A stretch of DNA of 64,000 bases, taken from contig NC_059374.1 in assembly GCF_019703515.2 (NCBI RefSeq), positions 18,135,595 to 18,199,594 on the forward strand, read 5' to 3'. Of this stretch, positions 53,621 to 63,957 are shown piece after piece. The DNA is from Myxocyprinus asiaticus. Lineage: Eukaryota > Chordata > Actinopteri > Cypriniformes > Catostomidae. Below the pieces are notes generated by a model. That model was not told the origin of the DNA, searched no databases, and worked only from the letters and a program-made list of their open reading frames with translations. Made by a program: the position numbers and the translations under genes. Within the stretch, counting starts at the first letter, position 1, and each line of letters opens with the position of its first letter.

Positions 53621-55780
53621 TGTACTGTATTATCATAAACTAAACTATATAACTTTTTGTACTGTCTAAAAACCCTTAGCATTAAAGTAATCATACCCAT
53701 CTTAGAGTACAAGAACTGATGCTTTGATAAATCTGAATCAACAAAATACATTTAAAAAATGGTCATCCATAATTGTACATCTACAAAAGTTTTAATTTTC
53801 ATTGTTAATAATAACACAACACAGACTGTTTCTTTAATTATCATGTTCTCATTACACTTCCATATTCCACGCAATGATAGGAAAAACATTAATAACATTT
53901 GTCCACATCGAACCCTTCTGTACCGTCATCATGCTCATGTTATCTAAATAAAAATTATGACACATTAAATGTGCACTGACAAATTTTTTGAAGTATGTCA
54001 AAGTGGTTTACATTGACACCTAGTGGTCTGGATGCTGCATCAAACAGTAGTTCTGAGTTACCAGTGCCATTGTAGAAATTCAGTATGCACAGTAAACCAG
54101 GATTAATTTAATCCATGAATGAAAGTGTCCAAAAACAAGGCAGTTACTGAGATTAAGCAAGTATTATTCAGCTGGTCATGTGATGCTAACATGGCTACCC
54201 CCATGAGGCGCCCCTACCCCAGGTAGAATAAAGGAGCTTTTATATTTTATACTTATCTCACATGAGTGGTCATGATTTTATACATATGTTTCAAAATTAC
54301 TGTTCATTTCTTCAGAAGTAAAACCACCCCTTCGTCACAATTTTCACATTATAGGGTTTTCACAAGGCGCTTAATCCCAGGTTATCTTCTTTGTAACAAT
54401 GCATTGTGGTGCCAAAGGTATGTTACAGAAAGTTGTTTATCAACACACAACCAATCATTTAATGCATCTGTGCTTACCTCATTTAATATTTATGCACTTT
54501 GTACAGTCACAAAAAATTAAACACTGTTTACGTTCTCCGTCTGAGGGAAACCTGTTGAATGGAAACAGTGATGCCAAACGCGATAACTGTCATGATGAAG
54601 AGACACTATTCCTTTTGCGTGTGTTTCTGTAGTATATTTCAGAAGATGAAAGACAAACAGAGCTGATTAGCTTGGCGACATTTCCACAGAAGAGCAGCTC
54701 CATTAACAGGTTGTGTTTCTGTCACAAGCTGTATTTGTCCAATTATTGTTACTGACACCGCAAATATGCAAATAAGAAAGTTAATCCGGGGTTTTACGAA
54801 TGTACAGCGTGAAACCTCGGAACATGAATGCACAGGATTAATTATTAACCCAGGGTAAAGCTTGAACAGTGTGAAACATGAAACAAGATAACCCAGGATT
54901 TTGTTTTCAAGAGTGAAAAGTAGTGGTCCACCGATATATGGCAGCTGCCGATAAATCGGCCGATATTTGTTCATTTTAACACGATGGTGCCGAGAATCAC
55001 TTGTTTGCATGTGAAGGAGCTGTCTGAGGCATGTAAACGACCAATCACAGTATGTTTTGTTGTTACGTGCCATCGTGTTATAACAATAACAGACCGGCGT
55101 GCAACACAGCCACATTTAAATAGTACCGCTGGCTCAGGAGACGTGTTCAAGCTTGTAATGTTGTGCTCGTGCTTTCATTCTCATCAACAGTTTCCTATAA
55201 CTTTTAACTGTCTTGTCTTATGACAAAAAAGGCATTTAGTGCTAAAACTTATATCATAAACCGTCTACAAATATGTGGATTGGATATCTTTCAAAGCGCT
55301 TCAAGTGCGTTAAATGGCTGCTATTAATGGCATATTTAGGGCTGAACAACAAATCAAAATAAAATCGAAATAGCGATTTAGTGCGGTTATTAAACTGCAA
55401 GGGCTGCGATTTACAGTAATTAAATGAATAAATATCCTGCACGTCCTGCTCGATGCTCTTACTGTATGTGTGCAGATCTGTTCTCTGTAGTTTATTACAC
55501 ATTAAAAGGCCATTGTCAACTCAGGTACAAACAGAAACTGAAAAACACTATCTTCGGTTTTCAGAAAAAGGACTGAGGGTTTAACCGGACTGCAAAGCAA
55601 TGTCACATGCAAGTTGTGTAAAAAATATTATTATTAGCTATTATAATAATTGGATTAGGACTACATTAGGTTTGTGAGAAAATGTGATTGCTAATATGCA
55701 TATACCATCTGTGGTGACTGGATTACTATATACACTGATGTTATTTCCTTCTATTTCCCTCCTTTTTTCTGTATATATTT
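53621..55780. other. No gene; one hAT-like end
   Basis: 'agtggtccaccgatatatgg' at 54920 followed by 'gataaatcggccgatatttg' is the left end of a known fish hAT-type repeat. Its right end was not located. No exon is recognised in this 2.2 kb. Confidence 0.35.
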
Positions 55781-56323
55781 ATAAACTCAGCAAAAAAAGG
55801 AATGTCCTCTCACTTTCAACTGCTTTTATTTTCAGCAGACTTAACATGTGTAAATATTTGTATGAACATAAAAAGATTCAACAACTAAGACATAAACTGA
55901 ACAAGTTTCATAGACATGTGACTAACAGAAATGGAATAATGTGTCCCTGAACAAAGGGGGGGGGTCAAAATCAAAAGTAACAGTCAGTATCTGGTGTGGC
56001 CACCAGCTGCATTAAGTACTGCAGTGCATCTCCTCCTCATGGACTGCACCAGATTTGCCAGTTCTTGCTGTGAGATGTTACCCCACTCTTCCACCAAGGC
56101 ACTTGCAAGCCCTCACCCTCCAATCCAACTGTGACTGTCTGTAAGCTGTTAGTGTCTTAATGACCGTTCCACAAGTTCATGTTCATTAATTGTTTATTGT
56201 TCACTGAACAAGCATGGAAAACATTGTTTAAACCCTTTACAAGTTGCAAAAGTTATTTGGATTTTTACAAAATGATCTTTAAAATACAGTGTCCTGAAAA
56301 AGGGATGTTTTTTTTTTTGCGGA

Positions 56324-56326
<3 letters not shown>
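55781..56326. mobile_element. Tc1-like transposon remnant A
   Basis: 'aaactcagcaaaaaaaggaa' + 'tgtcctctcactttcaactg' on the left and 'gtcctgaaaaagggatgttt' ... 'gcggaattta' on the right form imperfect terminal inverted repeats. The internal 'gtggccaccagctgcattaa' and 'gtgagatgttaccccactct' are landmarks of a fish Tc1-like transposase (minus strand). Most of the coding region is deleted. Confidence 0.7.

Positions 56327-56376
<50 letters not shown>
56327..56376. repeat. (TA)25 microsatellite
   Basis: Fifty bases of pure TA between two Tc1-like remnants. TA is the target site of this superfamily. Confidence 0.95.
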
Positions 56377-56381
<5 letters not shown>

Positions 56382-56945
56382 GCCGATCAGCCACAACATT
56401 AAAACCACCTGCCTAATATTGAGTAGCTCCCCCTCATGCTGACAAAACAGCGCCAACCTGCGTCTCAGAATAGCATTCTGAGATGATATTCTTCTCAACA
56501 CAATTATACAGAGCAGTTATCTGAGTTACTGTAGACTTTGTCAGTTCGAACCAGTCTGGCTATTCTCTGTTGACCTCTCTCATCAACAAGGCATTTCCAT
56601 CCACAGAACTGCCACTCACTGGATGTTTTTTGTTTTTGGGACCATTCCGAGTAAATTCTAGAGACTGTTCTGCATGAAAATCTTAGGAGATCAGCAGTTA
56701 CAGAAATACTCAAACCAGCCCGTCTGGCACAAACAATCATCCATGCGATTATCTAATTAGCCAATTGTGTGGCAGCAGCACAGTGTATAAAATCATTCAG
56801 ATAAGGGTCAGGAGCTTCAGTTAATGTTCACATCAACCATCAGAATGGGGAAAAAATGTGAACTCTGTGATTTGGACCATGGCATGATTGTTGGTGCCAG
56901 ACGGGCTAGTTTGAGTATTTCTGTAACTGCTGACTTTCTGTAAAT
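56377..56945 (-). mobile_element. Tc1-like remnant B with inverted head
   Basis: The left part (to about 56740) reads on the minus strand as Tc1 transposase: 'ccgatcagccacaacattaa' end, then a 78-residue frame (56740-56504). That frame has a helix-turn-helix-like block (A-D-L-L-R-F-S-C-R-T-V-S-R-I-Y) and V-D-E-R-G-Q-Q-R. From about 56741 the plus strand repeats the 5' end of the same gene ('gcgattatctaattagccaa', 'ttaatgttcacatcaaccat', 'gggctagtttgagtatttct'). The piece is therefore a head-to-head inverted duplication. Non-functional. Confidence 0.7.
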
Positions 56946-57069
56946 GTGAGACAAACTGCTGTGGCGGCTTTTTTGTATTAAATTAAAAGAATGCATTTTC
57001 ATGCAATTGATATAGTTAGATGCTAACACTTACAGTACATGCAAACTCAAACAGAGGGTGACAAGATAG

Positions 57070-57074
57070 CATGC
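57070..57074. repeat. 5-bp target duplication, left
   Basis: CATGC, repeated at 59196-59200. Confidence 0.9.
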
Positions 57075-57507
57075 TGTAACGTTGCTGGCACTGGCAATGA
57101 TGAGGACGAAGATGATGAGAACCCAAGTGCTGTTTATTTACAAACGTGATAACCAGTAACCCTAACTACAAACGTGAAACATAAACATGAACTTGACTAT
57201 GACTAGACTTAAAACTTGACTTGACATAAACATAACATGGCTTGACTTGGCTAGAACAAAACACATCCACATACATTCAATACTTGACAAAAGACAATGG
57301 AAAACATGAGGGCTTAAATACAAGACATGGAAGAACATAAACCAATGAACAGACAGAACTGATAACAAAGCTAACAAGACAATTAACCAATAAACCAATG
57401 AAAACATGACACATAAACATGGAAGGAAAACAGGATTCACATGACAAGGGAAACAGGAACTACACTTTTCAAAATAAAAGACATGAATCAACAAAATACA
57501 CATGACA
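57075..57507 (-). repeat. 3' LTR of minus-strand element
   Basis: 433 bp, TG...CA on the minus strand. Contains TATA-like 'gtatttaagccctcatg' (minus strand) and an AATAAA in 'gtaaataaacagcactt'. Confidence 0.9.
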
Positions 57508-57577
57508 TCCCCCCCCCACTAAGGGGCGGCTCCCGACACCAACACATAAACAAAACACGTAAAACATTACAATACAT

Positions 57578-58663
57578 TCAAAGTTCTGTAGGGAGCTGGG
57601 GGGTGGGGAGAAAGGGCGAGGGGCATGGGACCAGGGCAGAGTCTGTGGGGGGTGGAGCCATGGAAGGCGGAGCCGAGAGAGGCTCGAGGGGCGGAGCCAT
57701 GGAAGGCGGAGCTGGGAGATCAAAAGACTGAGGTGGAGCCGGTGGGACTGAGGACCAAGGTGGAGCCGTAGGGAAGGAGGTCCCCGGTGGAGCTGACAGA
57801 TCGGAGGGACGAGGTGCAGCCAGAGGATCGGAGAGCCAAAGCTGAGCCAGGTGACCGACAGACCAAGGAGGAGCCAGAGCTACGAGTGACCCCGGCAAAG
57901 CCGACAGGCTGAAGGACCGCAGTGGAGCTGAAAGAACGCCGAGCTGAGGCAATGTCGAGGGACCGACAGGCCAAGGTGAAGTCCAGGGCTCGGAGGGTCC
58001 AGGCGGGGTCGGAGGGCCGAAAGTTCCCCTTTCCTGCTCAGGAGAACTAAGGGTGGGTATAAGGGTGGGAACCATCTCTAGGTCCAATTGCTGAGGCGTT
58101 GCTGTGACGTGGCATGGAGCAGGCTGAGGCGTTGCTGTGACGTGGCATGGAGCAGGCTGAGGCGTTGCTGTGACGTGGCATGGAGCAGGCTGAGGCGTTG
58201 CTGTGACGTGGCATGGAGCAGGCTTGGGCGTTGCGGTGATGTGGCATGGAGCAGGCTGAGGCATTGCGGTGACGTGGCATGGAGCAAAAGATGGCGCTAG
58301 CTCAGCGACCATGACTAGGAACTCTGGTTTGGCGGCCAAGACGTGAAACTCTGGCTTGGCGGCGGCCAAGACGTGGAACTCTGGCTCGGCGGCGGCCATG
58401 TCGTGGAACTCTGGCTCGGCGGCGGCCATGTCGTGGAACTCTGGCTCGGCGGCGGCCATGTCGTGGAACTCTGGCTCGGCGGCGGCCATGTCGTGGAACT
58501 CTGGCTCGGCGGTGGCCATGTCGTGGAACTTTGGCTCGGTGGCGGCCATGTCATGGAACTCTGGCTCGGCAGCGGCCTCCCCCACAGTGAACATGGATCC
58601 AATGATCTGTAGGGCGAGGTCGATATATTGAGCCAGGCTGAGGGAACTATGACCACCAGGCAT
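57578..58663 (-). CDS. Gag-like protein with tandem repeats
   Basis: 361 residues. It opens M-P-G-G-H-S-S-L-S-L-A-Q-Y-I-D-L-A-L, aligned with Y-S-L-T-Q-Y-I-D-L-A-L of the 46-kb gag. The bases just before this ATG contain an in-frame TAG, so the capsid part upstream is cut off. Nine repeats of about 10 residues (E-P-E-F-H-D-M-A-A-A) follow, then six 11-residue repeats (P-A-P-C-H-V-T-A-T-P-Q). The tail is proline/serine-rich with P-P-W-S and A-P-P motifs. No enzymatic domain. Function of the remaining frame is unknown. Confidence 0.65.
   Translation of the reverse strand: MPGGHSSLSLAQYIDLALQIIGSMFTVGEAAAEPEFHDMAATEPKFHDMATAEPEFHDMAAAEPEFHDMAAAEPEFHDMAAAEPEFHDMAAAEPEFHVLAAAKPEFHVLAAKPEFLVMVAELAPSFAPCHVTAMPQPAPCHITATPKPAPCHVTATPQPAPCHVTATPQPAPCHVTATPQPAPCHVTATPQQLDLEMVPTLIPTLSSPEQERGTFGPPTPPGPSEPWTSPWPVGPSTLPQLGVLSAPLRSFSLSALPGSLVALAPPWSVGHLAQLWLSDPLAAPRPSDLSAPPGTSFPTAPPWSSVPPAPPQSFDLPAPPSMAPPLEPLSAPPSMAPPPTDSALVPCPSPFLPTPQLPTEL
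58087..58290 (-). repeat. 33-bp coding tandem repeat, 6 units
   Basis: Unit 'gttgctgtgacgtggcatgg' plus 'agcaggctgaggc' on the plus strand. Several units are identical. Encodes the same 11-residue motif as 46930-47155. Confidence 0.9.
58310..58580 (-). repeat. 30-bp coding tandem repeat, about 9 units
   Basis: Unit 'tcgtggaactctggctcggc' plus 'ggcggccatg' on the plus strand. Central units are identical, which shows recent expansion. The corresponding unit in the 46-kb element is 27 bp. Confidence 0.9.
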
Positions 58664-58751
58664 CTAGGAGGAGATCGGCCTCCTTAAATTTGAACCCCAC
58701 CCTAAAAATGTCCTTGAGGGCGACCACATTAAAATCCAATGTCAAGTATAC

Positions 58752-59195
58752 TGTAATGATGCTGGCACTGGCAATGATGAGGACGAAGATAATGAGAACC
58801 CAAGTGCAGTTTATTTACAAACGTGATCACCAGTAACCCTAAATACAAACGTGAAACATAAACATGAACTTGACTATGACTAGACTTAAAACTTGACTTG
58901 ACATAAACATAACATGGCTTGGCTTGGCTTGACTTGGCTAGAACAAAACACATCCACATACATTCATTCAATACTTGACAAAAGACAATGGAAAACATGA
59001 GGGCTTAAATACAAGACATGGGAGAACATAAACCAATGAACAGACAGAACTGATAACAAGCTAACAAGACAATTAACCAATAAACCAATGAAAACATGAC
59101 ACATGAACATGGAAGGAAAACAGGAATCACATGACAAGGGAAACAGGAACTAAATGTTTCAAAATAAAAGACACGAATCAACAAAATACACGACA
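58752..59195 (-). repeat. 5' LTR of minus-strand element
   Basis: 444 bp. Same layout as 57075-57507 with small indels (for example an extra 'ggcttggctt' near 58921). Confidence 0.9.
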
Positions 59196-59200
59196 CATGC
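59196..59200. repeat. 5-bp target duplication, right
   Basis: CATGC, the partner of 57070-57074. Confidence 0.9.
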
Positions 59201-60336
59201 AATATCAAGATGCAATTATATTGGTGCATTCTTAAAGGAAGGACCGTCACTGGGGTGGTACCCTGAAGGCGACCTTTTTTTGTACATAGTTAGAATTTAT
59301 GACTCGTTTTGGGTACATAATTGTACCATAAGGAGAAAAAAAGTTCTGCGTAGGAAAATTTTGTTCACAGAGGAACAAAACATATAAATGTACCTTTAAA
59401 GGTACACATTAGGTGACATGGGGGTCGAGGTCTGGGTGGTTAGCTTTAGCAGTTAGCCCTTGCTGGCAGGGCCGGAGTGGCTAATCGGGAAGATCAGGAG
59501 AATTCCCGCTGGGCCGGTCAAAAATTGGGCCGGTTAGGTCCACATGTTGATTGACAAACTTTCATCATATGTCACATAACAATTGCCAACAGTCGGTAAC
59601 ATCCGGTATTTAAAGGATCAGAATTGCGTTCCGTATTATAGCGGACGCAGTCTGTATTTTATCATCTCACACCCAAACAGAGAGAGAGTAGCCTGTGAGA
59701 GACGAAACTGATGTTGCTGATGTTGCGCCGCTTCACTTGACAGTGCGGGAAGGATCACGGAAGATCCATCGAGAACAGATAGGCTACTAATAGCTGAATG
59801 GATGAACATGCTTCAGGTACAAGATCATCACAAGTTTAATACTGACTGCAGTCTCACAATCTCAGTCAATTAATCTCTGAAATCCTCTTCCCTAGCAGTG
59901 CAGAATGATAATAGCAAAATTATTTTTATTATTGTTGTCACAAAATAACAGAATACTTAAAGTAAACGAATACAGATGCAACAGCATGACACGGTACGAA
60001 AATAACAGGACTTCACAGCTCTCAAAAGATTAAACTCAACAAAACAAATTGCACAGAGTGCCTTCAATATTGTATCATTCGATAAAACCCTCTTAAAGAG
60101 ACCATTTTGCCTTTGTCCTGAACATTTACATTCCAAGTAAAAGAAAAGTACAAATGTGTTATTTTTAGTCTTTTATTTCACTCTTATCGTTGTAAAATGG
60201 CACGTTTTTGAATGGCATGTACAAATGTAAAAACAATCACTCAACCTTCATTGTTTCACTGGATCTGTTGCTATTTTAATTATCTAAAATACAAAGCACT
60301 GACCATTTAAAGTGTGAGCCTGTACATATTGAAAGA
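59201..60336. other. No gene; hAT-like end near 59467
   Basis: 'cagggccggagtggctaatc' at 59467 resembles the terminus of a fish hAT-type repeat. 59240-59420 contains 'tgtacctttaaaggtac' palindromic sequence. No exon is recognised. Confidence 0.35.
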
Positions 60337-60900
60337 GTTATACTTAGTTTACCCAAAAATGAAATTTCTCTCATCATTTACTCACCCTCATGCCATCCCA
60401 GATGTGTATGACTTTCTTTCTTCTGCTGAACACAAATTAAGCTTTTTAGAAGAATTTCTCAGTTCTGTTGGTCCTTTCAATGCAAGTGAATGGTGATCAG
60501 AACTCAGAAGGTACAAAAATCATATAAATGCAGCATAAAAGTAATCCATACAACTCCAGTGGTTTAATCCATGTCTTCAGAAGTGATATGATAGGTGTGG
60601 GTGAGAAACAGATCAATATTTATGTCTATAAATTCTCCTCCCTGCCCAGTAGGGGGCGATATGCATATGTAAATCACCAAAAACAGAAGAAAAACTCTTA
60701 AAAGGAGAAGAGCGCTTGTGAAAGTGGAGATTTATAGTAAAAAATGACTTCATTATTGATCTGTTTCCCACCACTTCTCTTTTACTTTGAATGGACCAAC
60801 AGAGCTGAGATATTCTTCTAAACATCTTCATGTTCTGCAGAAGAAAGTCATACATATATAGGATGGCATGAGGGTGAGGAAATGATCAACTATCCCTTTA
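60337..60900. mobile_element. Short TIR family, complete copy
   Basis: 'gtttacccaaaaatgaaatt' with 'ctcaccctcatgccatccca' on the left is mirrored by 'ggatggcatgagggtgagga' with 'caactatccctttaa' on the right. 'tgactttctttcttctgc' near the left matches 'gcagaagaaagtcata' near the right. 564 bp, non-coding. Confidence 0.85.
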
Positions 60901-61575
60901 ACATTCACATATTTTTACAACACATACAATGAAGTCTTATGACAAAGTGAAAATCTTAGTGAATGCCGTATTGTGTGATCTTGTTTTATTGTTATCATCT
61001 TCACCGCCATCCCCCCTTTTGAGTGTGGGATGACTTGGACATGACATCCCGGGCTGAATATGAATCCCACTCTGGCCCTGCCTGCTGGTACTGTAGATGT
61101 TTTATTATAACTAAAGAATTTCTTTGCATGCAACATATAAATTGGATACATTTCATTATATTATTGAAGTTGTCTGCTGCAAGGAGTTTTAATATACAGC
61201 AGAATGATCAGTGACATTGCATTTATTGCTCAGAAGCTGGTTGCAACAAACCCTTTAGGTTAAGTAACCCTTTAATAATCATTGTAAGTACTTCATGTAC
61301 TGTCTAATAGCTGAAAAAAATTCTGCATGTTTTGTGGCAAACTGAAACTGTGTAGGCTCGCTTTTATTGGTGCAATGAATGCAAATGTTTTAAACAAATC
61401 AGCTGGTTTTGCAAGGAACTGAAAAATAGGAAAGAGTCACAGCCCTGACACTTTTTAACATTCTTAGGTGCAACAATCAGATGTGTGCTGGTATGTCAGA
61501 CTCTACACATACTATAGTGTTCAGTGGTTGTAAGAGTACTATGGATTTGTCAGTCAGAATTGTTTTGTTTGTTTT

Positions 61576-61857
61576 ATGTTAATTGGTTATAAAGAGTTAA
61601 ATGTAAAGACTGGGTGGTTCAGGAAATGTTTCAAAATCTGCTGGATGAGATCATCCAAACATTCCACACCAGAATGTGAGGACCAAAAGAAGACCAGCAT
61701 GGAGCAAACATCTATCACAACAACATGCGAATTAGAAAATGAACTTTCCTTAAGTGAACTTTGTAAAAATTCACAAGAGAACATCTGTTATGTAAACTAC
61801 AACTACAACAGGAATAGAAAGCACACCAGATACATAAACGAGAACTCACAGATGTAA
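61576..61857 (+). CDS. Candidate exon or chance ORF, unknown
   Basis: 93 codons beginning M-L-I-G-Y-K-E-L and containing F-R-K-C-F-K-I-C-W followed by an acidic, serine/threonine-rich tail. That pattern could be a cytoplasmic tail of a membrane protein in a last exon. There is no clear acceptor, no neighbouring exon of the same gene, and no recognised family. Upstream of gene copy 3 and on the same strand. Confidence 0.2.
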   Translation: MLIGYKELNVKTGWFRKCFKICWMRSSKHSTPECEDQKKTSMEQTSITTTCELENELSLSELCKNSQENICYVNYNYNRNRKHTRYINENSQM

Positions 61858-62084
61858 AGCCTGACGTAAGAGGTAGGTGAAAGCGCCAGGACAAATACTT
61901 CACTTTATTCTTTTATTTGATTTTGTTTCATTAGAATTCGATTTGAAAAAATAACTTTGATGCCAGTTGTAAAACAGCTGTTCATTGCTATCTTTAAAAA
62001 ATAAAAAATAAAATAAACAAGTAAAAGTTCATTTTGGACACCCAAAAGTCACGCACAACATGATGTCATACGTATCATGCATGT

Positions 62085-62115
62085 ACTTCCGGAGTTGTTT
62101 TATGCACGGTCCAGA
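62085..62115 (+). promoter_or_regulatory. Putative promoter with ETS-like motif
   Basis: 'tgtacttccggagttgtttt' lies 16-31 bases before the first ATG of gene copy 3. ACTTCCGG is the classic ETS-factor site often found at TATA-less start sites. Inference from motif and position only. Confidence 0.35.
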
Positions 62116-63957
62116 ATGGCTATTGCAGCTGACCAAAACGTAAAGGTAATGTTTTAATACAACTTCCATAAAGGCCTATGCTTTTCCAAATGGAAGAAAA
62201 AAGGTAAAATCAGAATGTAGAGTCCTGTATTTTGTTTGCTAAAGTAAAGACGACAGAGGTCAGTTATTTTGTCTTATCAATTAGCTTTATAAGTCTGTTT
62301 ATGACTGGATAGCCGTCTGGACGCTGCCTGCGTACAAAGCCATTGCAAATTTATAGATTATAATCACAAGATTTATATAGCATTGGGCACTTCATTAAGT
62401 CCATAAGGATTTCCATATTTAAGAAAAGTATAGTTTCCCATATTCATATTCAGTATTATAGCATTCTGAAATAGACAAGGCTGTTTTGATGGCAGAGAGT
62501 GGCACTTCTTCTTTCTAATTAGATAATGTTGATATTTTGAAAGGTGTGTCTGTTATTAATTTCCATGGATTCCATATATTTTGCTAATGCCAGTAATTAA
62601 CGTGTATAGAATGAAAATGCAGCAATCATGGAGGATGTCACTAGCATTGCATGCACAAAATGGTTTTAATTATCTGCCCTCACTTTTTTTCTTGGCTTTT
62701 CATGTCTCTTATATAGTAGAGCATTGCATTTTAAAATATCTGACTTTAATCAACAAATTGAAACTCAGTCTATGACTGTAATATTTGATTCAACAGATCC
62801 TAAAAAGTGTTTTTGCTTTGTTTTCAATTTTATTTTATATTTATAATTAAACAGTCAATCTCAAGTTCAACAGAAAACACAAAACTTTTACTGCAATGAG
62901 ATTCTATTTGTTAGCTTAAAAAATATATTTAAGGCAATACACAACTACTACATTAGTACTGAAAAACAAATATAATGTCATAGGCAGCTGTACATAGAAT
63001 ACATTATGAGGATGTTGTGTGTCTTTGTTTTATTAAAGGTATCTGTTGAGTGTCAGGATAATCCCTATGGAAACAATGCTGTGGTGGTGTATGGAGAAAT
63101 ATCCTATCCCTTAAGGAGGTGTATTCCTAATATGAATGGCTACCACAGATACATTTCTATGTAAGCATTTATAATTCATCAAAGGACATGCCAGAGAGAT
63201 TGTAAACACAGTCGGTCTGGAGTCTGTCTCTCCTTACCACTCTGATACCATTATGCAATGTGTTTGCAAAAGGAAACAGAGGTAATGTAACAGGTTGCAA
63301 CCTATGAAAATAATTCTCTTCCGGGTCCATTTCAACAGACTGGACATTCTGGATGCAGAGAACAGGAATAATGGTAAGATTTTTCACTCACTTGATATGA
63401 CAGCCCTCATGTATTTATCTATTTATTATCTAACTCTCTAAAACTAAAAAATAAATCTTCATTCACTTGTTTATTATTTATAAAAGAAAGTTTTCATATC
63501 TGTTCCAATTTAGCTCGAGCATTTCCTCAAAGGCTGGTAGTAAATTACACTGAAGTGACTCTATCTGCTCCGGTACCAAGGCACACACAGGCTCAACTAG
63601 CAGGCGTTTACATCAACCCACCTTTCACTGATGGTGAAACACTAGGCCTTCCTTATTAGTATTATCAAAACCAGACTATTTATTAGTATTTCCTTTGCTC
63701 CAAACTGATTCAGTATTTGAAACTACCAAATGCAAAATACACTAGGTGACAAATGTACTCACGATGGTCTTCTGGTTGCTGTAGAAAACGCATTTGGACC
63801 CCTTAATGGATGGGGAGGGAACAGGCATCGACCTTTGGAGAGAGATGGACAACACGAGGATGAGGAGAAGAATATCCACCTGAAGGGGAAAAAGAAAAAA
63901 CTGGAAAAAGAAGAAGGCGGAGAGGCCATTAAATTCTTTGAAGAGCAAATGATCTGA
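62116..63957 (+). CDS. Uncharacterised gene, family copy 3 (intact)
   Basis: Five exons with GT-AG borders: 62116-62145, 63039-63160, 63339-63373, 63514-63633 and 63785-63957 (TGA). Phases are 0, 2, 1, 1. Joined, they give 480 bases, 159 residues, with no internal stop. Exon 1 encodes only M-A-I-A-A-D-Q-N-V-K. Exon 2 carries the family block V-S-V-E-C-Q-D-N-P-Y-G...Y-P-L-R-R-C. Exon 3 gives L-D-I-L-D-A-E-N-R-N-N. Exon 4 includes V-N-Y-T-E-V-T-L and P-P-F-T-D. Exon 5 is charged and ends in a K-G-K-K-K-K-L-E-K-E-E segment. No signal peptide or membrane segment; the basic tail suggests a nuclear or nucleic-acid-associated protein. Function unknown. Paralogues are at 43.75-48.65 kb and 49.8-53.6 kb. 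Confidence 0.75.

Larger units (their letters stand above)
57075..59195 (-). mobile_element. Gag-only LTR retrotransposon, two LTRs
   Basis: Minus-strand element of 2121 bp with 5' LTR 58752-59195, gag-like ORF 58663-57578 and 3' LTR 57075-57507, flanked by CATGC. No pol. Only about 90 bases separate the 5' LTR from the gag ATG. They align with internal gag sequence of the 46-kb sister ('gccctcaagga'), so the primer site and gag start appear deleted here too. A C-run at 57509-57517 is the polypurine tract on the minus strand. LTRs are similar but carry several differences, so it is older than the Gmr1-like element. Confidence 0.9.

Noticed and set aside
58088..58631. Plus-strand tryptophan- and glycine-rich repeat ORFs, and a resemblance to a CRISPR array
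   Set aside because: The array is contiguous 30- and 33-bp units without unique spacers, inside an LTR element gag on the minus strand.
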